From: Archivesica marissinica
Lineage: Eukaryota; Mollusca; Bivalvia; Venerida; Vesicomyidae
DNA length: 64,000 nucleotides
Reading direction: 5' to 3'
Assembly (NCBI GenBank): GCA_014843695.1
Contig: CM026395.1
Location: 46,257,270 to 46,321,269 of the forward strand
The notes beneath the pieces were generated by a model. It did not search any database and was not told the origin of the DNA. It was given only the letters and a program-made list of their open reading frames with translations. Made by a program: the position numbers and the translations under genes. The first letter of the stretch is position 1; every line of letters begins with the position of its first letter. Shown one piece after another: positions 10,530 to 24,900 of this stretch.

Positions 10530-11925
10530 TACACCGTCTCCGTGGCCTCGTGGTTAAGGTTTCCGCCTACAGAACGGAAGATCGACGGTTCGTCTACGTG
10601 GCTTCGTGGTTAAGGTGTCGGCCTACGGAACGGAAGATCGACGGTTCGTCTACATGGCCTCATGGTTAAGGTGTCGGCCTACGGAACGGAAGATCGACGG
10701 TTGTCTACGTGGCCTCATGGTTAAGGTGTCGGCCTACGGAACGTAAGATCGACGGTTGTCTACGTGACCTCGTGGTTAAGGTGTCGGCCTACGGAACGTA
10801 AGATCGACGGTTGTCTACGTGGCCTCGTGGTTAAGGTGTCGGCCTACGGAACGTAAGATCGACGTTTGTCTACGTGGCCTCATGGTTAAGGTGTCGGCCT
10901 ACGGAACGGAAGATCGACGGTTGTCTACGTGGCCTCATGGTTAAGGTGTCGGCCTACGGAACGTAAGATCGACGGTTGTCTACGTGGCCTCGTGGTTAAG
11001 GTGTCGGCCTACGGAACGTAAGATCGACGGCTCGTCTCCGTGGCCTCATGGTTAAGGTGTCGGTCTACGGAACGGAAGATCGACGGTTCGTCTACGTGGC
11101 CTCGTGGTTAAGGTGTCGGCCTACAGAACGGAAGATTGACGGTTCGTATCCGTGGCCTCGTGGTTAAGGTGTCGGCCTACGGAACGGAAGATCGACGGTT
11201 CGTCTACGTGGCCTCGTGGTTAAGGTGTCGGCCTACGGAACGGAAGATCGACGGTTCGTCTACGTGGCCTCATGGTTAAGGTGTCCGTCTACGGAACGGA
11301 AGATCGACGGTTGTCTACGTGGCCTCATGGTTAAGTTGTCGGCCTACGGAACGGAAGATCGACGGTTCGTCTCCGTGGCCTCGTGGTTAAGGTGTCGGCC
11401 TACGGAACGGAAGATCGACGGTTGTCTACGTGGTCTCATGGTTAAGGTGTCGGCCTACGGAACGTAAGATCGACGGTTGTCTACGTGGCCTCGTGGTTAT
11501 GGTGTCGGCCTACGGAACGTAAGATCGACGGTTCGTCTCCGTGGCCTCGTGGTTAAGGTGTCGGCCTACGGAACGGAAGATCGACGGTTCGTCTACGTGG
11601 CCTCGTGGTTAAGTTGTCAGCCTACGGAACGGAAGATCGACGGTTCGTCTCCGTGGCCTCGTCGTTAATGTGTCGGCCTACGGAACGGAAGATCGACGGC
11701 TCGTCTACGTGGCCTCGTGGTTAAGGTGTCGGCCTACGGAACGGAAGTTAATGTGTCGGCCTACGGAACGGAAGATCGACGGCTCGTCTACGTGGCCTCG
11801 TGTGGTTAAGGTGTCGGCCTACAGAACGGAAGATCGACGGTTCGTCTACGTGGCCTCGTGGTTAAGGTGTCGGCCTAAGGAACGGAAGACCGACGGTTCG
11901 TCTCCGTGGCCTCGTGGTATAAGTG
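10530..11925 (+). repeat. Tandem array of a tRNA-like 55-56 bp unit, about 25 copies
   Basis: Each unit contains TGGCCTCGTGGTTAAGG, a close match to the RNA polymerase III A box and D-arm of tRNAs. It is followed by GGCCTACGGAACGGAAGATC and then GGTTCGTCTCC, a close match to the B box consensus GGTTCGANTCC. The A-to-B start distance is 44 bp, as in class I tRNAs. The B box of one unit merges with the start of the next, so no acceptor stem can form and these are not tRNA genes. Several units in the left half lack one C (GGTTGTCTACG), weakening the B box and giving the 55-bp period. A SINE head amplified in tandem is the most economical reading. The array starts about 10 bp from the Tc1 right TIR. 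Confidence 0.88.
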
Positions 11926-12539
11926 TCGGTGTATGCATACATGTCAGGGGCGTATATTGACCTGATCTATGCACCAGTAGGATAGGGCATCTGGAGGTAT
12001 CTCTCCCGGAAAGTTTATAGCGCTGCAGCTACACTCTGGGGCATTTTTACGGCATATATTGACGAGCAATAATGAACATATAGTTCTGAATCTCTTCATT
12101 TATCAATTAAAAACGTAATGAAATACAGACATATTTTCATATTTGATGTGTTCACCGTACTTCCTGTACATCTCCAGCCCCTAACCCTTAAAGACATTCG
12201 CGGTACCCCTTCAATCCCGTAGCCTTAATCGTTTATTTTATTTTTTGCATTTTCAATGTTTAACGGAAATGTGTAGGCACGGTATAATGCATACATACAT
12301 ACTATACACACAACTATTTTCTTATAATGTTCAGGTCGTGATAAAGGTGGCTGAGAGGAATAATGTCACACTGACACACATGAAGAGCATTATTGATATC
12401 CAATCGCAGCTGAACTCTCACAAGCACATAGTAAGTGTAGTTTTATTTATCACTATATAGGCAGCATACAATTTACGAAGCTGTTTCAGATAAATGCTGG
12501 TATGATTTACTAAAGCTACTTATTTTATAAGTTAATAGA
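11926..12539. other. No recognisable feature
   Basis: About 600 bp of AT-rich sequence without a supported gene, terminal repeat or tandem structure. Confidence 0.5.
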
Positions 12540-13712
12540 AGTTCTTTGAATCATGCATTACATTCCCTTGGTAGCTGGTGTATAAACAATGGTATGCAAT
12601 TGAATACTGACCAAACAAAGGTACTTCTTATCACTACTGCCCCATGTATTGCAAAATTGCGAATTAGAACTGATGTATAAAGATATTGTACTTGGGCAGA
12701 GTTCCGGTGAAAAACTTTTATGTGTGTGCACATTCAGAATGACATGAAACGGAACACCCATAATAAAGCACTTTGTAAAAAGATATCATCATATATCTGG
12801 CTGTTATATAGAATTAGGGAGTTTTTAACTGTACAGTATCAAACTTTATTTTATAAAGCTTATATCCAACCTCATTTGGATTATTGTGTTATTCTTTGGG
12901 TGGTACATCAGTATATAATACTCAACAGATTTTAAAGCTACAAAAACGTGCCTGTCGTAATCTTAGGTAACGAATATCACGGCTTCAATGAAGCTTTGAA
13001 GTTTCTTAACATCCAGCGATTTGACCGACGAGTCTTTTTTTTTTTTATCTTAAAGCATGTTTCATGTTTAAAATGTCTAATGATGTTTATCCTTTTTTTT
13101 CTTTTATTTAGATTATAACAACATTTACATAACAACATTTATCAACATATTTACAGTTTGACAATTTCAATAAAACAACGAATCTCTTATAAGCAATCTC
13201 TTAAGCATTTAAACAAAATTATACATTGAATCAGATGAGCATGTAGTTTTCTTTATAATCTAATTGTATTAAAATAAGCTCATTAAATGATTTTTATCCT
13301 AATTATCTCCATGACATGTTCCAACAAAAATCACAAACTGATAGGTAGCCTTTTATACTCGGGACCAATTGTATGGAACTGTCTACCCTTGAAAATAAAA
13401 ACTTCAAGCTCACTTACTTTGTTTAAATCGAATTGTTTAAAATGGCTGGATGTCTAATATTTACTAATACTGTCAACTACTGTTCATAATCCATGCATAC
13501 AACTTGTAGTTTATGTAGATGCGTTCTTACTTTTATTAGTTCTATTTTTATACCACATGTCTTTTAGTTCAGTTGTTTTGTATGCCATGTGTGTATAAAT
13601 ATGTTTTATGTTTAAGAGGGCCCCGTGGAAGAGTAGCCTTGCTAAATGGGTTACCCTCTCTAAATAAAGAATTTACTTACTTACTTTATTTACTTACTTA
13701 CTTAAAATGCAG
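12540..13712 (+). pseudogene. 3' end of a decayed CR1/jockey-like LINE with TTAC tail
   Basis: Plus-strand fragments match the C-terminal part of LINE reverse transcriptases: MQLNTDQTKVLL near 12590, then VQYQTLFYKAYIQPHLDYC near 12830-12890, and GPIVWNCLPLKIK near 13365. The frames are interrupted by stops and frameshifts. The sequence ends in TAAATAAAG followed by TTAC/TTTA repeats (13672-13704), the kind of short-repeat tail typical of these elements. A T-rich segment at 13033-13110 may be an insertion. Only the 3' portion is present, as expected from incomplete target-primed reverse transcription. Confidence 0.75.
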
Positions 13713-14945
13713 GGCGCGGGTGGGTGGACTTATGTGATTCAACACTGATGTTTGAAGAAGACAACACTTGTCTCACACAATAGTGTATGAGGCAAGGTAG
13801 GTGGACGTACGGGTTTGAACCACTGGCCTTCCACAATCAAATAGGATAGCACCCTCATTTATAGAGAATTATATGTAGATAGGACTCAAACCCACACAGC
13901 GGCCATGGTATGACTATTGATTTGCAGAACTGTTAATGATGACATTCGGTGGCTGATGCTATTAGAATAAACGTAGCACATAATTAAACATGCATTTATA
14001 TGAGGACACACATTCATGTACGCATACTCACTTAAAGCGACTCTAAATCGGGAAAAGGGAAGTGTTTTGGTAAAGGTTACCGGTACCATATACTCAAAGA
14101 ATATATTTTTCAATGCCTGTGTGTTAAATATATCCAAATATTCAAACAGAAACGACAAAATATCAAATAAATTTATTCCCTAATTCGCTCCGCTCAAACG
14201 TAAATAAATCATTTATCCCATAATAATCAAGTAATTCTAGGGGGAAAGAATCACAAACAAGATTTAGGATGGGCCATTTGCATTACCATGTTAATCATTT
14301 CGAACAATCACAAAGAACGGGTATTCTGGTTTTAAATTAATATGTAATTGACATGATTCTATAACATTTTACGAACATTCATGACAATAATATCAACGTA
14401 AAAGTCATCATTAGGTACCAATAAATTTGGTAACAAGTAAATCGTGTTTCACATAGCCAGTCTTGGCTCTCTCGCTGCGCCAACGGCCGTGCCGTCTAAA
14501 TACTATTTGTAAACCGATATATTCAAACATGCTGAGAATAATCTCTCTAGACCTAGAATAAGATAAAGAGGAGGATCCTCTCAGTTTGGCACAATTCGTA
14601 GTCTTGAAATACGAAACTTGACGAAAAATAACAATACCGTTAGTTTTTTTGTTGTTATCAAACACCAATTGTCATCCCTATATATGTCGGTTTTACTTTT
14701 TGCTATGAAAATAGCGATATTATTCATAATTTTTACAGTCGATACATACATATATAACATAACAAGCATATCCGACCACAACATTGAATGATACTCGCGT
14801 CAAGTCGTACATATGAACACGCCTAATAGAATTATTATAATTCTGCATACATTACGAATGTTTAACAATCCAATATCCAAGTCGGATATTCTTCCTAAAA
14901 ACGTAAACATTGTAAACCAATCAATGTAAGATCAACATGTTTTGT
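13713..14945. other. No recognisable feature
   Basis: About 1.2 kb between the LINE tail and the satellite. Short ORFs here resemble nothing I know and have no supporting context. Confidence 0.5.
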
Positions 14946-15216
14946 CCAATATACTATCTGCCTTCACAGCATCCAATATACTATCTGCCACCACAGCATC
15001 CAATATATATCTGCCTTCACAGCATCCAATATACTACCTGCCTTCACAGCATCCAATATACTACCTGCCTTCACAGCATCCAATATACTACCTGCCTTCA
15101 CAGCATCCAATATACTACCTGCCACCACAGCATCCAATATACTATCTGCCATCACAGCATCCAATATACTATCTGCCTTCACAGCATCCAATATACTATC
15201 TGCCTTCACAGCATCC

Positions 15217-15648
15217 ACTATACTATCTGCCTTCACAACATCCAATATAATATCTGCCTTCACAGCATCCACTATACTATCTGCCTTCACAACATCCAAT
15301 ATACTATCTGCCTTCACAGCATCCAATATACTATCTGCCACCACAGCATCCAATATACTATCTGCCACCACAGCATCCACTATACTATATGCCACCACAG
15401 CATCCAATATACTATCTGCCTTCACAGCATCCACTATACTATCTGCCTTCACAACATCCAATATAATATCTGCCTTCACAGCATCCACTATACTATCTGC
15501 CTTCACAACATCCAATATACTATCTGCCTTCACAGCATCCAATATACTATCTGCCACCACAGCATCCAATATACTATCTGCCACCACAGCATCCACTATA
15601 CTATATGCCACCACAGCATCCAATATACTATCTGCCTTCACAGCATCC
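15217..15648. repeat. Two copies of an eight-unit (216-bp) block in the satellite
   Basis: The order of variant units (ACTATACT, ACAACATCC with ATATAATATC, CCACCACAG and so on) repeats with a 216-bp offset. For example, TTCACAACATCCAATATAAT lies at 15232 and again at 15448. This marks a recent eight-unit duplication. Confidence 0.85.
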
Positions 15649-17460
15649 AATATACTACCTGCCTTCACAGCATCCAATATACTATCTGCCTTCACAGCAT
15701 CCAATATACTACCTGCCATCACAGCATCCAATATACTATCTGCCTTCACAGCATCCAATATACTATCTGCCTTCACAGCATCCAATATACTATCTGCCTT
15801 CACAGCATCCAATATACTACCTGCCTTCACAGCATCCACTATATTATCTGCCACCACAGCATCCAATATACTATCTGCCACCACAGCATCCAATATACTA
15901 CCTGCCTTCACAGCATCCAATATACTATCTGCCACCACAGCATCCAATATACTATCTGCCTTCACAGCATCCAATATACTACCTGCCATCACAGCATCCA
16001 ATATACTATCTGCCTTCACAGCATCCAATATACTACCTGCCTTCACAGCATCCAATATACTATCTGCCTTCACAGCATCCAATATAATATCTGCCTTCAC
16101 AGCATCCAATATACTACCTGCCTTCACAGCATCCAATATACTACCTGCCTTCACAGCATCCAATATACTATCTGCCTTCACAGCATCCAATATACTATCT
16201 GCCTTCACAGCATCCAATATACTACCTGCCTTCACAGCATCCAATATACTACCTGCCTTCACAGCATCCAATATACTATCTGCCTTCACAGCATCCAATA
16301 TACTACCTGCCTTCACAGCATCCAATATACTATCTGCCTTCACAGCATCCAATATACTACCTGCCTTCACAGCATCCAATATACTACCTGCCTTCACAGC
16401 ATCCAATATACTACCTGCCTTCACAGCATCCAATATACTATCTGCCTTCACAGCATCCAATATACATCTGCCTTCACAGCATCCAATATACTATCTGCCT
16501 TCACAGCATCCAATATACTATCTGCCTTCACAGCATCCAATATACTATCTGCCTTCACAGCATCCAATATACTATCTGCCTTCACAGCATCCAATATACT
16601 ATCTGCCTTCACAGCATCCAATATACTATCTGCCTTCACAGCATCCAATATACTATCTGCCTTCACAGCATCCACTATACTATCTGCCTTCACAGCATCC
16701 AATATACTATCTGCCTTCACAGCATCCAATATACTATCTGCCTTCACAGCATCCAATATACTATCTGCCTTCACAGCATCCAATATACTATCTGCCTTCA
16801 CAGCATCCAATATACTATCTGCCTTCACAGCATCCAATATACTACCTGCCTTCACAGCATCCAATATACTACCTGCCTTCACAGCATCCAATATACTACC
16901 TGCCTTCACAGCATCCAATATACTATCTGCCTTCACAGCATCCAATATACTACCTGCCTTCACAGCATCCAATATACTATCTGCCTTCACAGCATCCAAT
17001 ATACTATCTGCCTTCACAGCATCCAATATACTACCTGCCTTCACAGCATCCAATATTCTATCTGCCTTCACAGCATCCAATATACTACCTGCCTTCACAG
17101 CATCCAATATACTACCTGCCTTCACAGCATCCAATACACTACCTGCCTTCACAGCACCCAATATACTATCTGCCTTCACAACATCCAATACACTACCTGC
17201 CTTCACAGCATCCAATATACTACCTGCCTTCACAGCATCCAATATACTATCTGCCTTCACAGCATCCAATATACTATCTGCCTTCACAGCATCCAATATA
17301 CTACCTGCCTTCACAGCATCCAATATACTACCTGCCTTCACAGCATCCAATATACTACCTGCCTTCACAGCATCCAATATACTACCTGCCTTCACAGCAT
17401 CCAATATACTACCTGCCTTCACCGTATCCAATATACTACCTGCATTCACAGCATCCAATA

Positions 17461-18913
17461 TACTATCTGCCTTCACAGCATCCACTATACAATCTGCCTT
17501 CACAGCATCCACTATACTATCTGCCTTCACAGCATCCACTATACTATCTGCCTTCACAGCATCCACTATACTATCTGCCTTCACAGCATCCAATATACTA
17601 TCTGCCTTCACAGTATCCAATATACTATCTGCCATCACAGCATCCAATATACTACCTGCCTTCACAGCATCCAATATACTACCTGCCTTCACAGCATCCA
17701 ATATACTATCTGCCTTCAAGGCATCCAATATACTACCTGCCTTCACAGCATCCAATATACTATCTGCCTTCACAGCATCCAATATACTATCTGCCTTCAC
17801 AGCATCCAATATACTACCTGCCACCACAGCTTCCAATAGTCTATCTGCCTTCACAGCATCCAATATACTACCTGCCTTCACAGCATCCAATATACTACCT
17901 GCCTTCACGGCATCCAATATACTATCTGCCTTCACAGCATCCAATATACTATCTGCCTTCACAGCATCCAATATAGTATCTGCCTTTACAGCATCCAATA
18001 TACTACCTGCCTTCACGGCATCCAATATACTATCTGCCTTCACAGCATCCAATACACTACCAGCCACCACAGCATCCACTATACTATCTGCCTTCACAAC
18101 ATCCAATAGCCTATCTGCCTTCACAGCTTCCAATAGAATATATGCCACCACAGCTTCCAATAGAATATATGCCACCACAGCATCCAATATATTACCTGCC
18201 TTCACAGCATCCAATATACTATCTGCCTTCACAGCATCCAATATACTACCTGCCTTCACAGCATCCAATATACTACCTGCCTTCACAGCATCCAATAAAC
18301 TATCTGCCTTCACAGCATCCAATATACTACCTGCCTTCACAGCATCCAATATACTATCTGCCTTCACAGCATCCAATATACTATCTGCCTTCACAGCATC
18401 CAATATACTATCTGCCTTCACAGCATCCACTATACTATCTGCCTTCACAGCATCCACTATACTATCTGCCTTCACAGCATCCAATATACTATCTGCCTTC
18501 ACAGCATCCACTATACTATCTGCCTTCACAGCATCCAATATAATATCTGCCTTCACAGCATCCAATATACTATCTGCCTTCACAGTATCCAATATACTAT
18601 CTGCCATCACAGCATCCAATATACTACCTGCCTTCACAGCATCCAATATACTACCTGCCTTCACAGCATCCAATACACCACCTGCCTTCACAGCATCCAA
18701 TATACTATCTGCCTTCACAGCATCCAATACACTACCTGCCTTCACAGCATCCAATATACTATCTGCCGTCACAGCATCCAATATACTATCTGCCTTCACA
18801 GCATCCAATATACTACCTGCCACCACAGCTTCCAATAGTCTATCTGCCTTCACAGCATCCAATATACTACCTGCCTTCACAGCATCCAATATACTACCTG
18901 CCTTCACAGCATC
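17461..18913. repeat. Duplicated block of about 1 kb inside the satellite
   Basis: The rare variant CAGTATCC next to CCATCACAG occurs at 17611 and 18583 (972 bp, 36 units apart). CCACCACAGCTTCCAATAGT occurs at 17821 and 18820 (999 bp, 37 units apart). Neighbouring runs of ACTATACT units are shared too. The offset differs by one unit, so one monomer was gained or lost after the duplication. Confidence 0.8.
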
Positions 18914-21900
18914 CAATACCTACCTGCCTTCACAGCATCCAATATACTATCTGCCTTCACAACATCCAATACACTACCTGCCTTCACAGCATCCAATATA
19001 CTACCTGCCTTCACAGCATCCAATATACTATCTGCCTTCACAGCATCCAATATTATCTGCCTTCACAGCATCCAATATACTACCTGCCTTCACAGCATCC
19101 AATATACTACCTGCCTTCACAGCATCCAATATACTACCTGCCTTCACAGCATCCAATATACTACCTGCCTTCACAGCATCCAATATACTACCTGCCTTCA
19201 CAGCATCCAATATACTACCTGCCTTCACAGCATCCAATATACTATCTGCCTTCACAGCATCCAATATACTATCTGCCTTCACAGCATCCAATATACTACC
19301 TGCCTTCACAGCATCCAATATACTACCTGCCTTCACAGCATCCAATATACTACCTGCCTTCACAGCATCCAATACACTACCTGCCTTCACAGCATCCAAT
19401 ATACTATCTGCCTTCACAGCATCCAATACACTACCTGCCTTCACAGCATCCAATATACTACCTGCCTTCACAGCATCCAATATACTATCTGCCTTCACAG
19501 CATCCAATATACTATCTGCCTTCACAGCATCCAATATACTATCTGCCTTCACAGCATCCAATATACTACCTGCCTTCACAGCATCCAATATACTACCTGC
19601 CTTCACAGCATCCAATATACTACCTGCCTTCACAGCATCCAATATACTACCTGCCTTCACAGCATCCAATATACTACCTGCCTTCACAGCATCCAATATA
19701 CTATCTGCCTTCACAGCATCCAATATACTATCTGCCTTCACAGCATCCAATATACTACCTGCCTTCACAGCATCCAATATACTACCTGCCTTCACAGCAT
19801 CCAATATACTACCTGCCTTCACAGCATCCAATACACTACCTGCCTTCACAGCATCCAATATACTATCTGCCTTCACAGCATCCAATATACTACCTGCCTT
19901 CACAGCATCCAATACACTACCTGCCTTCACAGCATCCAATATACTATCTGCCTTCACAGCATCCAATATACTACCTGCCTTCACAGCATCCAATATACTA
20001 TCTGCCTTCACAGCATCCAATATACTACCTGCCTTCACAGCATCCAATATACTACCTGCCTTCACAGCATCCAATATACTATCTGCCTTCACAGCATCCA
20101 ATATACTACCTGCCTTCACAGCATCCAATATACTACCTGCCTTCACAGCATCCAATATACTACCTGCCTTCACAGCATCCAATATACTACCTGCCTTCAC
20201 AGCATCCAATATACTACCTGCCTTCACAGCATCCAATACACTACCTGCCTTCACAGCATCCAATATACTATCTGCCTTCACAGCATCCAATACACTACCT
20301 GCCTTCACAGCATCCAATATACTATCTGCCTTCACAGCATCCAATATACTACCTGCCTTCACAGCATCCAATACACTACCTGCCTTCACAGCATCCAATA
20401 TACTATCTGCCTTCACAGCATCCAATATACTACCTGCCACCACAGCATCCAATATATATCTGCCTTCACAGCATCCAATATACTACCTGCCTTCACAGCA
20501 TCCAATATACTACCTGCCTTCACAGCATCCAATACACTACCTGCCTTCACAGCATCCAATATACTATCTGCCTTCACAGCATCCAATACACTATCTGCCT
20601 TCACAGCATCCAATATACTACCTGCCTTCACAGCATCCAATATACTATCTGCCTTCACAGCATCCAATATACTATCTGCCTTCACAGCATCCAATATACT
20701 ACCTGCCTTCACAGCATCCAATATACTACCTGCCTTCACAGCATCCAATATACTACCTGCCTTCACAGCATCCAATATACTACCTGCCTTCACAGCATCC
20801 AATATACTACCTGCCTTCACAGCATCCAATATACTACCTGCCTTCACAGCATCCAATATACTACCTGCCTTCACAGCATCCAATATACTACCTGCCTTCA
20901 CAGCATCCAATATACTACCTGCCTTCACAGCATCCAATATACTACCTGCCTTCACAGCATCCAATATACTACCTGCCTTCACAGCATCCAATATACTATC
21001 TGCCTTCACAGCATCCAATATACTACCTGCCTTCACAGCATCCAATATACTACCTGCCTTCACAGCATCCAATATACTACCTGCCTTCACAGCATCCAAT
21101 ATACTACCTGCCTTCACAGCATCCAATATACTACCTGCCTTCACAGCATCCAATATACTACCTGCCTTCACAGCATCCAATATACTACCTGCCTTCACAG
21201 CATCCAATATACTACCTGCCTTCACAGCATCCAATATACTACCTGCCTTCACAGCATCCAATATACTATCTGCCTTCACAGCATCCAATATACTACCTGC
21301 CTTCACAGCATCCAATATACTACCTGCCTTCACAGCATCCAATATACTACCTGCCTTCACAGCATCCAATATACTACCTGCCTTCACAGCATCCAATACC
21401 TACCTGCCTTCACAGCATCCAATATACTACCTGCCTTCACAGCATCCAATATACTACCTGCCTTCACAGCATCCAATATACTACCTGCCTTCACAGCATC
21501 CAATATACTATCTGCCTTCACAGCATCCAATATTACCTGCCTTCACAGCATCCAATATACTACCTGCCTTCACAGCATCCAATATACTACCTGCCTTCAC
21601 AGCATCCAATATACTACCTGCCTTCACAGCATCCAATATACTACCTGCCTTCACAGCATCCAATATACTACCTGCCTTCACAGCATCCAATATACTACCT
21701 GCCTTCACAGCATCCAATATACTATCTGCCTTCACAGCATCCAATATACTATCTGCCTTCACAGCATCCAATATACTACCTGCCTTCACAGCATCCAATA
21801 TACTACCTGCCTTCACAGCATCCAATATACTACCTGCCTTCACAGCATCCAATATACTACCTGCCTTCACAGCATCCAATATACTATCTGCCTTCACAGC

Positions 21901-24900
21901 ATCCAATATACTACCTGCCTTCACAGCATCCAATATACTACCTGCCTTCACAGCATCCAATATACTACCTGCCTTCACAGCATCCAATATACTACCTGCC
22001 TTCACAGCATCCAATATACTACCTGCCTTCACAGCATCCAATATACTACCTGCCTTCACAGCATCCAATATACTACCTGCCTTCACAGCATCCAATATAC
22101 TACCTGCCTTCACAGCATCCAATATACTACCTGCCTTCACAGCATCCAATATACTACCTGCCTTCACAGCATCCAATATACTATCTGCCTTCACAGCATC
22201 CATATACTATCTGCCTTCACAGCATCCAATATACTACCTGCCTTCACAGCATCCAATACACTACCTGCCTTCACAGCATCCAATATACTACCTGCCTTCA
22301 CAGCATCCAATATACTACCTGCCTTCACAGCATCCAATATACTACCTGCCTTCACAGCATCCAATATACTACCTGCCTTCACAGCATCCAATATACTACC
22401 TGCCTTCACAGCATCCAATATACTACCTGCCTTCACAGCATCCAATATACTACCTGCCTTCACAGCATCCAATATACTATCTGCCTTCACAGCATCCAAT
22501 AATACTACCTGCCTTCACAGCATCCAATATACTACCTGCCTTCACAGCATCCAATATACTATCTGCCTTCACAGCATCCAATATACTACCTGCCTTCACA
22601 GCATCCAATATACTACCTGCCTTCACAGCATCCAATATACTACCTGCCTTCACAGCATCCAATATACTACCTGCCTTCACAGCATCCAATATACTACCTG
22701 CCTTCACAGCATCCAATACACTACCTGCCTTCACAGCATCCAATATACTATCTGCCTTCACAGCATCCAATATACTACCTGCCTTCACAGCATCCAATAT
22801 ACTATCTGCCTTCACAGCATCCAATATACTACCTGCCTTCACAGCATCCAATACACTACCTGCCTTCACAGCATCCAATATACTACCTGCCTTCACAGCA
22901 TCCAATATACTACCTGCCTTCACAGCATCCAATATATACCTGCCTTCACAGCATCCAATATACTACCTGCCTTCACAGCATCCAATATACTACCTGCCTT
23001 CACAGCATCCAATACACTACCTGCCTTCACAGCATCCAATATACTATCTGCCTTCACAGCATCCAATATACTACCTGCCTTCACAGCATCCAATATACTA
23101 CCTGCCTTCACAGCATCCAATATACTATCTGCCTTCAAAGCATCCAATATACTACCTGCCTTCACAGCATCCAATATACTATCTGCCTTCACAGCATCCA
23201 ATATATTATCTGCCTTCACAGCATCCAATATACTATCTGCCTTCACAGCATCCAATATATTACATGCCTTCACAGCATCCAATATACTATCTGCCTTCAA
23301 AGCATCCAATATACTACTTGCCTTCACAGCATCCAATATATATCTGCCTTCACAGCATCCAATATATTATCTGCCTTCACAGCATCCAATATACTATCTG
23401 CCTTCACAGCATCCAATATACTAACTGCCTTCACAGCATCCAATATACTACCTGCCTTCACAGCATCCAATATACTATCTGCCTTCACAGCATCCAATAT
23501 ACTATCTGCCTTCACAGCATCCAATATACTACCTGCCTTCACAGCATCCAATATACTACCTGCCTTCACAGCATCCAATATACTATCTGCCTTCACAGCA
23601 TCCAATATACTACCTGCCTTCACAGCATCCAATATACTACCTGCCTTCACAGCATCCAATATACTACCTGCCTTCACAGCATCCAATATACTATCTGCCT
23701 TCACAGCATCCAATATACTATCTGCCTTCACAGCATCCAATATACTACCTGCCTTCACAGCATCCAATATACTATCTGCCTTCACAGCATCCAATATACT
23801 ATCTGCCTTCACAGCATCCAATATACTATCTGCCTTCACAGCATCCAATATACTATCTGCCTTCACAGCATCCAATATACTATCTGCCTTCACAGCATCC
23901 AATATACTACCTGCCTTCACAGCATCCAATATACTACCTGCCTTCACAGCATCCAATATACTATCTGCCTTCACAGCATCCAATATACTATCTGCCTTCA
24001 CAGCATCCAATATACTATCTGCCTTCACAGCATCCAATATACTATCTGCCTTCACAGCATCCAATATACTATCTGCCTTCACAGCATCCAATATACTATC
24101 TGCCTTCACAGCATCCAATATACTATCTGCCTTCACAGCATCCAATATACTATCTGCCTTCACAGCATCCAATATACTACCTGCCTTCACAGCATCCAAT
24201 ATACTATCTGCCTTCACAGCATCCAATATACTATCTGCCTTCACAGCATCCAATATACTATCTGCCTTCACAGCATCCAATATACTATCTGCCTTCACAG
24301 CATCCAATATACTATCTGCCTTCACAGCATCCAATATACTATCTGCCTTCACAGCATCCAATATACTATCTGCCTTCACAGCATCCAATATACTATCTGC
24401 CTTCACAGCATCCAATATACTATCTGCCTTCACAGCATCCAATATACTACCTGCCTTCACAGCATCCAATATACTATCTGCCTTCACAGCATCCAATATA
24501 CTACCTGCCTTCACAGCATCCAATATACTACCTGCCTTCACAGCATCCAATATACTATCTGCCTTCACAGCATCCAATATACTATCTGCCTTCACAGCAT
24601 CCAATATACTATCTGCCTTCACAGCATCCAATATACTACCTGCCTTCACAGCATCCAATATACTACCTGCCTTCACAGCATCCAATATACTACCTGCCTT
24701 CACAGCATCCAATATACTATCTGCCTTCACAGCATCCAATATACTATCTGCCTTCACAGCATCCAATATACTATCTGCCTTCACAGCATCCAATATACTA
24801 TCTGCCTTCACAGCATCCAATATATTATCTGCCTTCACAGCATCCAATACACTACCTGCCTTCACAGCATCCATTATACTATCTGCCTTCACAGCATCCA

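Noticed and set aside
10530..11925. Cluster of functional tRNA genes
   Set aside because: The period is 55-56 bp, no acceptor stem can pair, and the B box merges into the next unit; only the internal promoter-like boxes resemble tRNA.
11216..11960. Short ORFs with repeated ASWLRCRPTERK-type peptides
   Set aside because: They are translations of the tRNA-like tandem repeat, with frame changes between units.
14937..22502. 2521-codon plus-strand ORF (and minus-strand ORFs of up to 849 codons) as a giant repeat protein
   Set aside because: The ORFs follow from a 27-bp unit without stops; they change frame at small indels and are open on both strands at once. No codon-level signal favours one frame.
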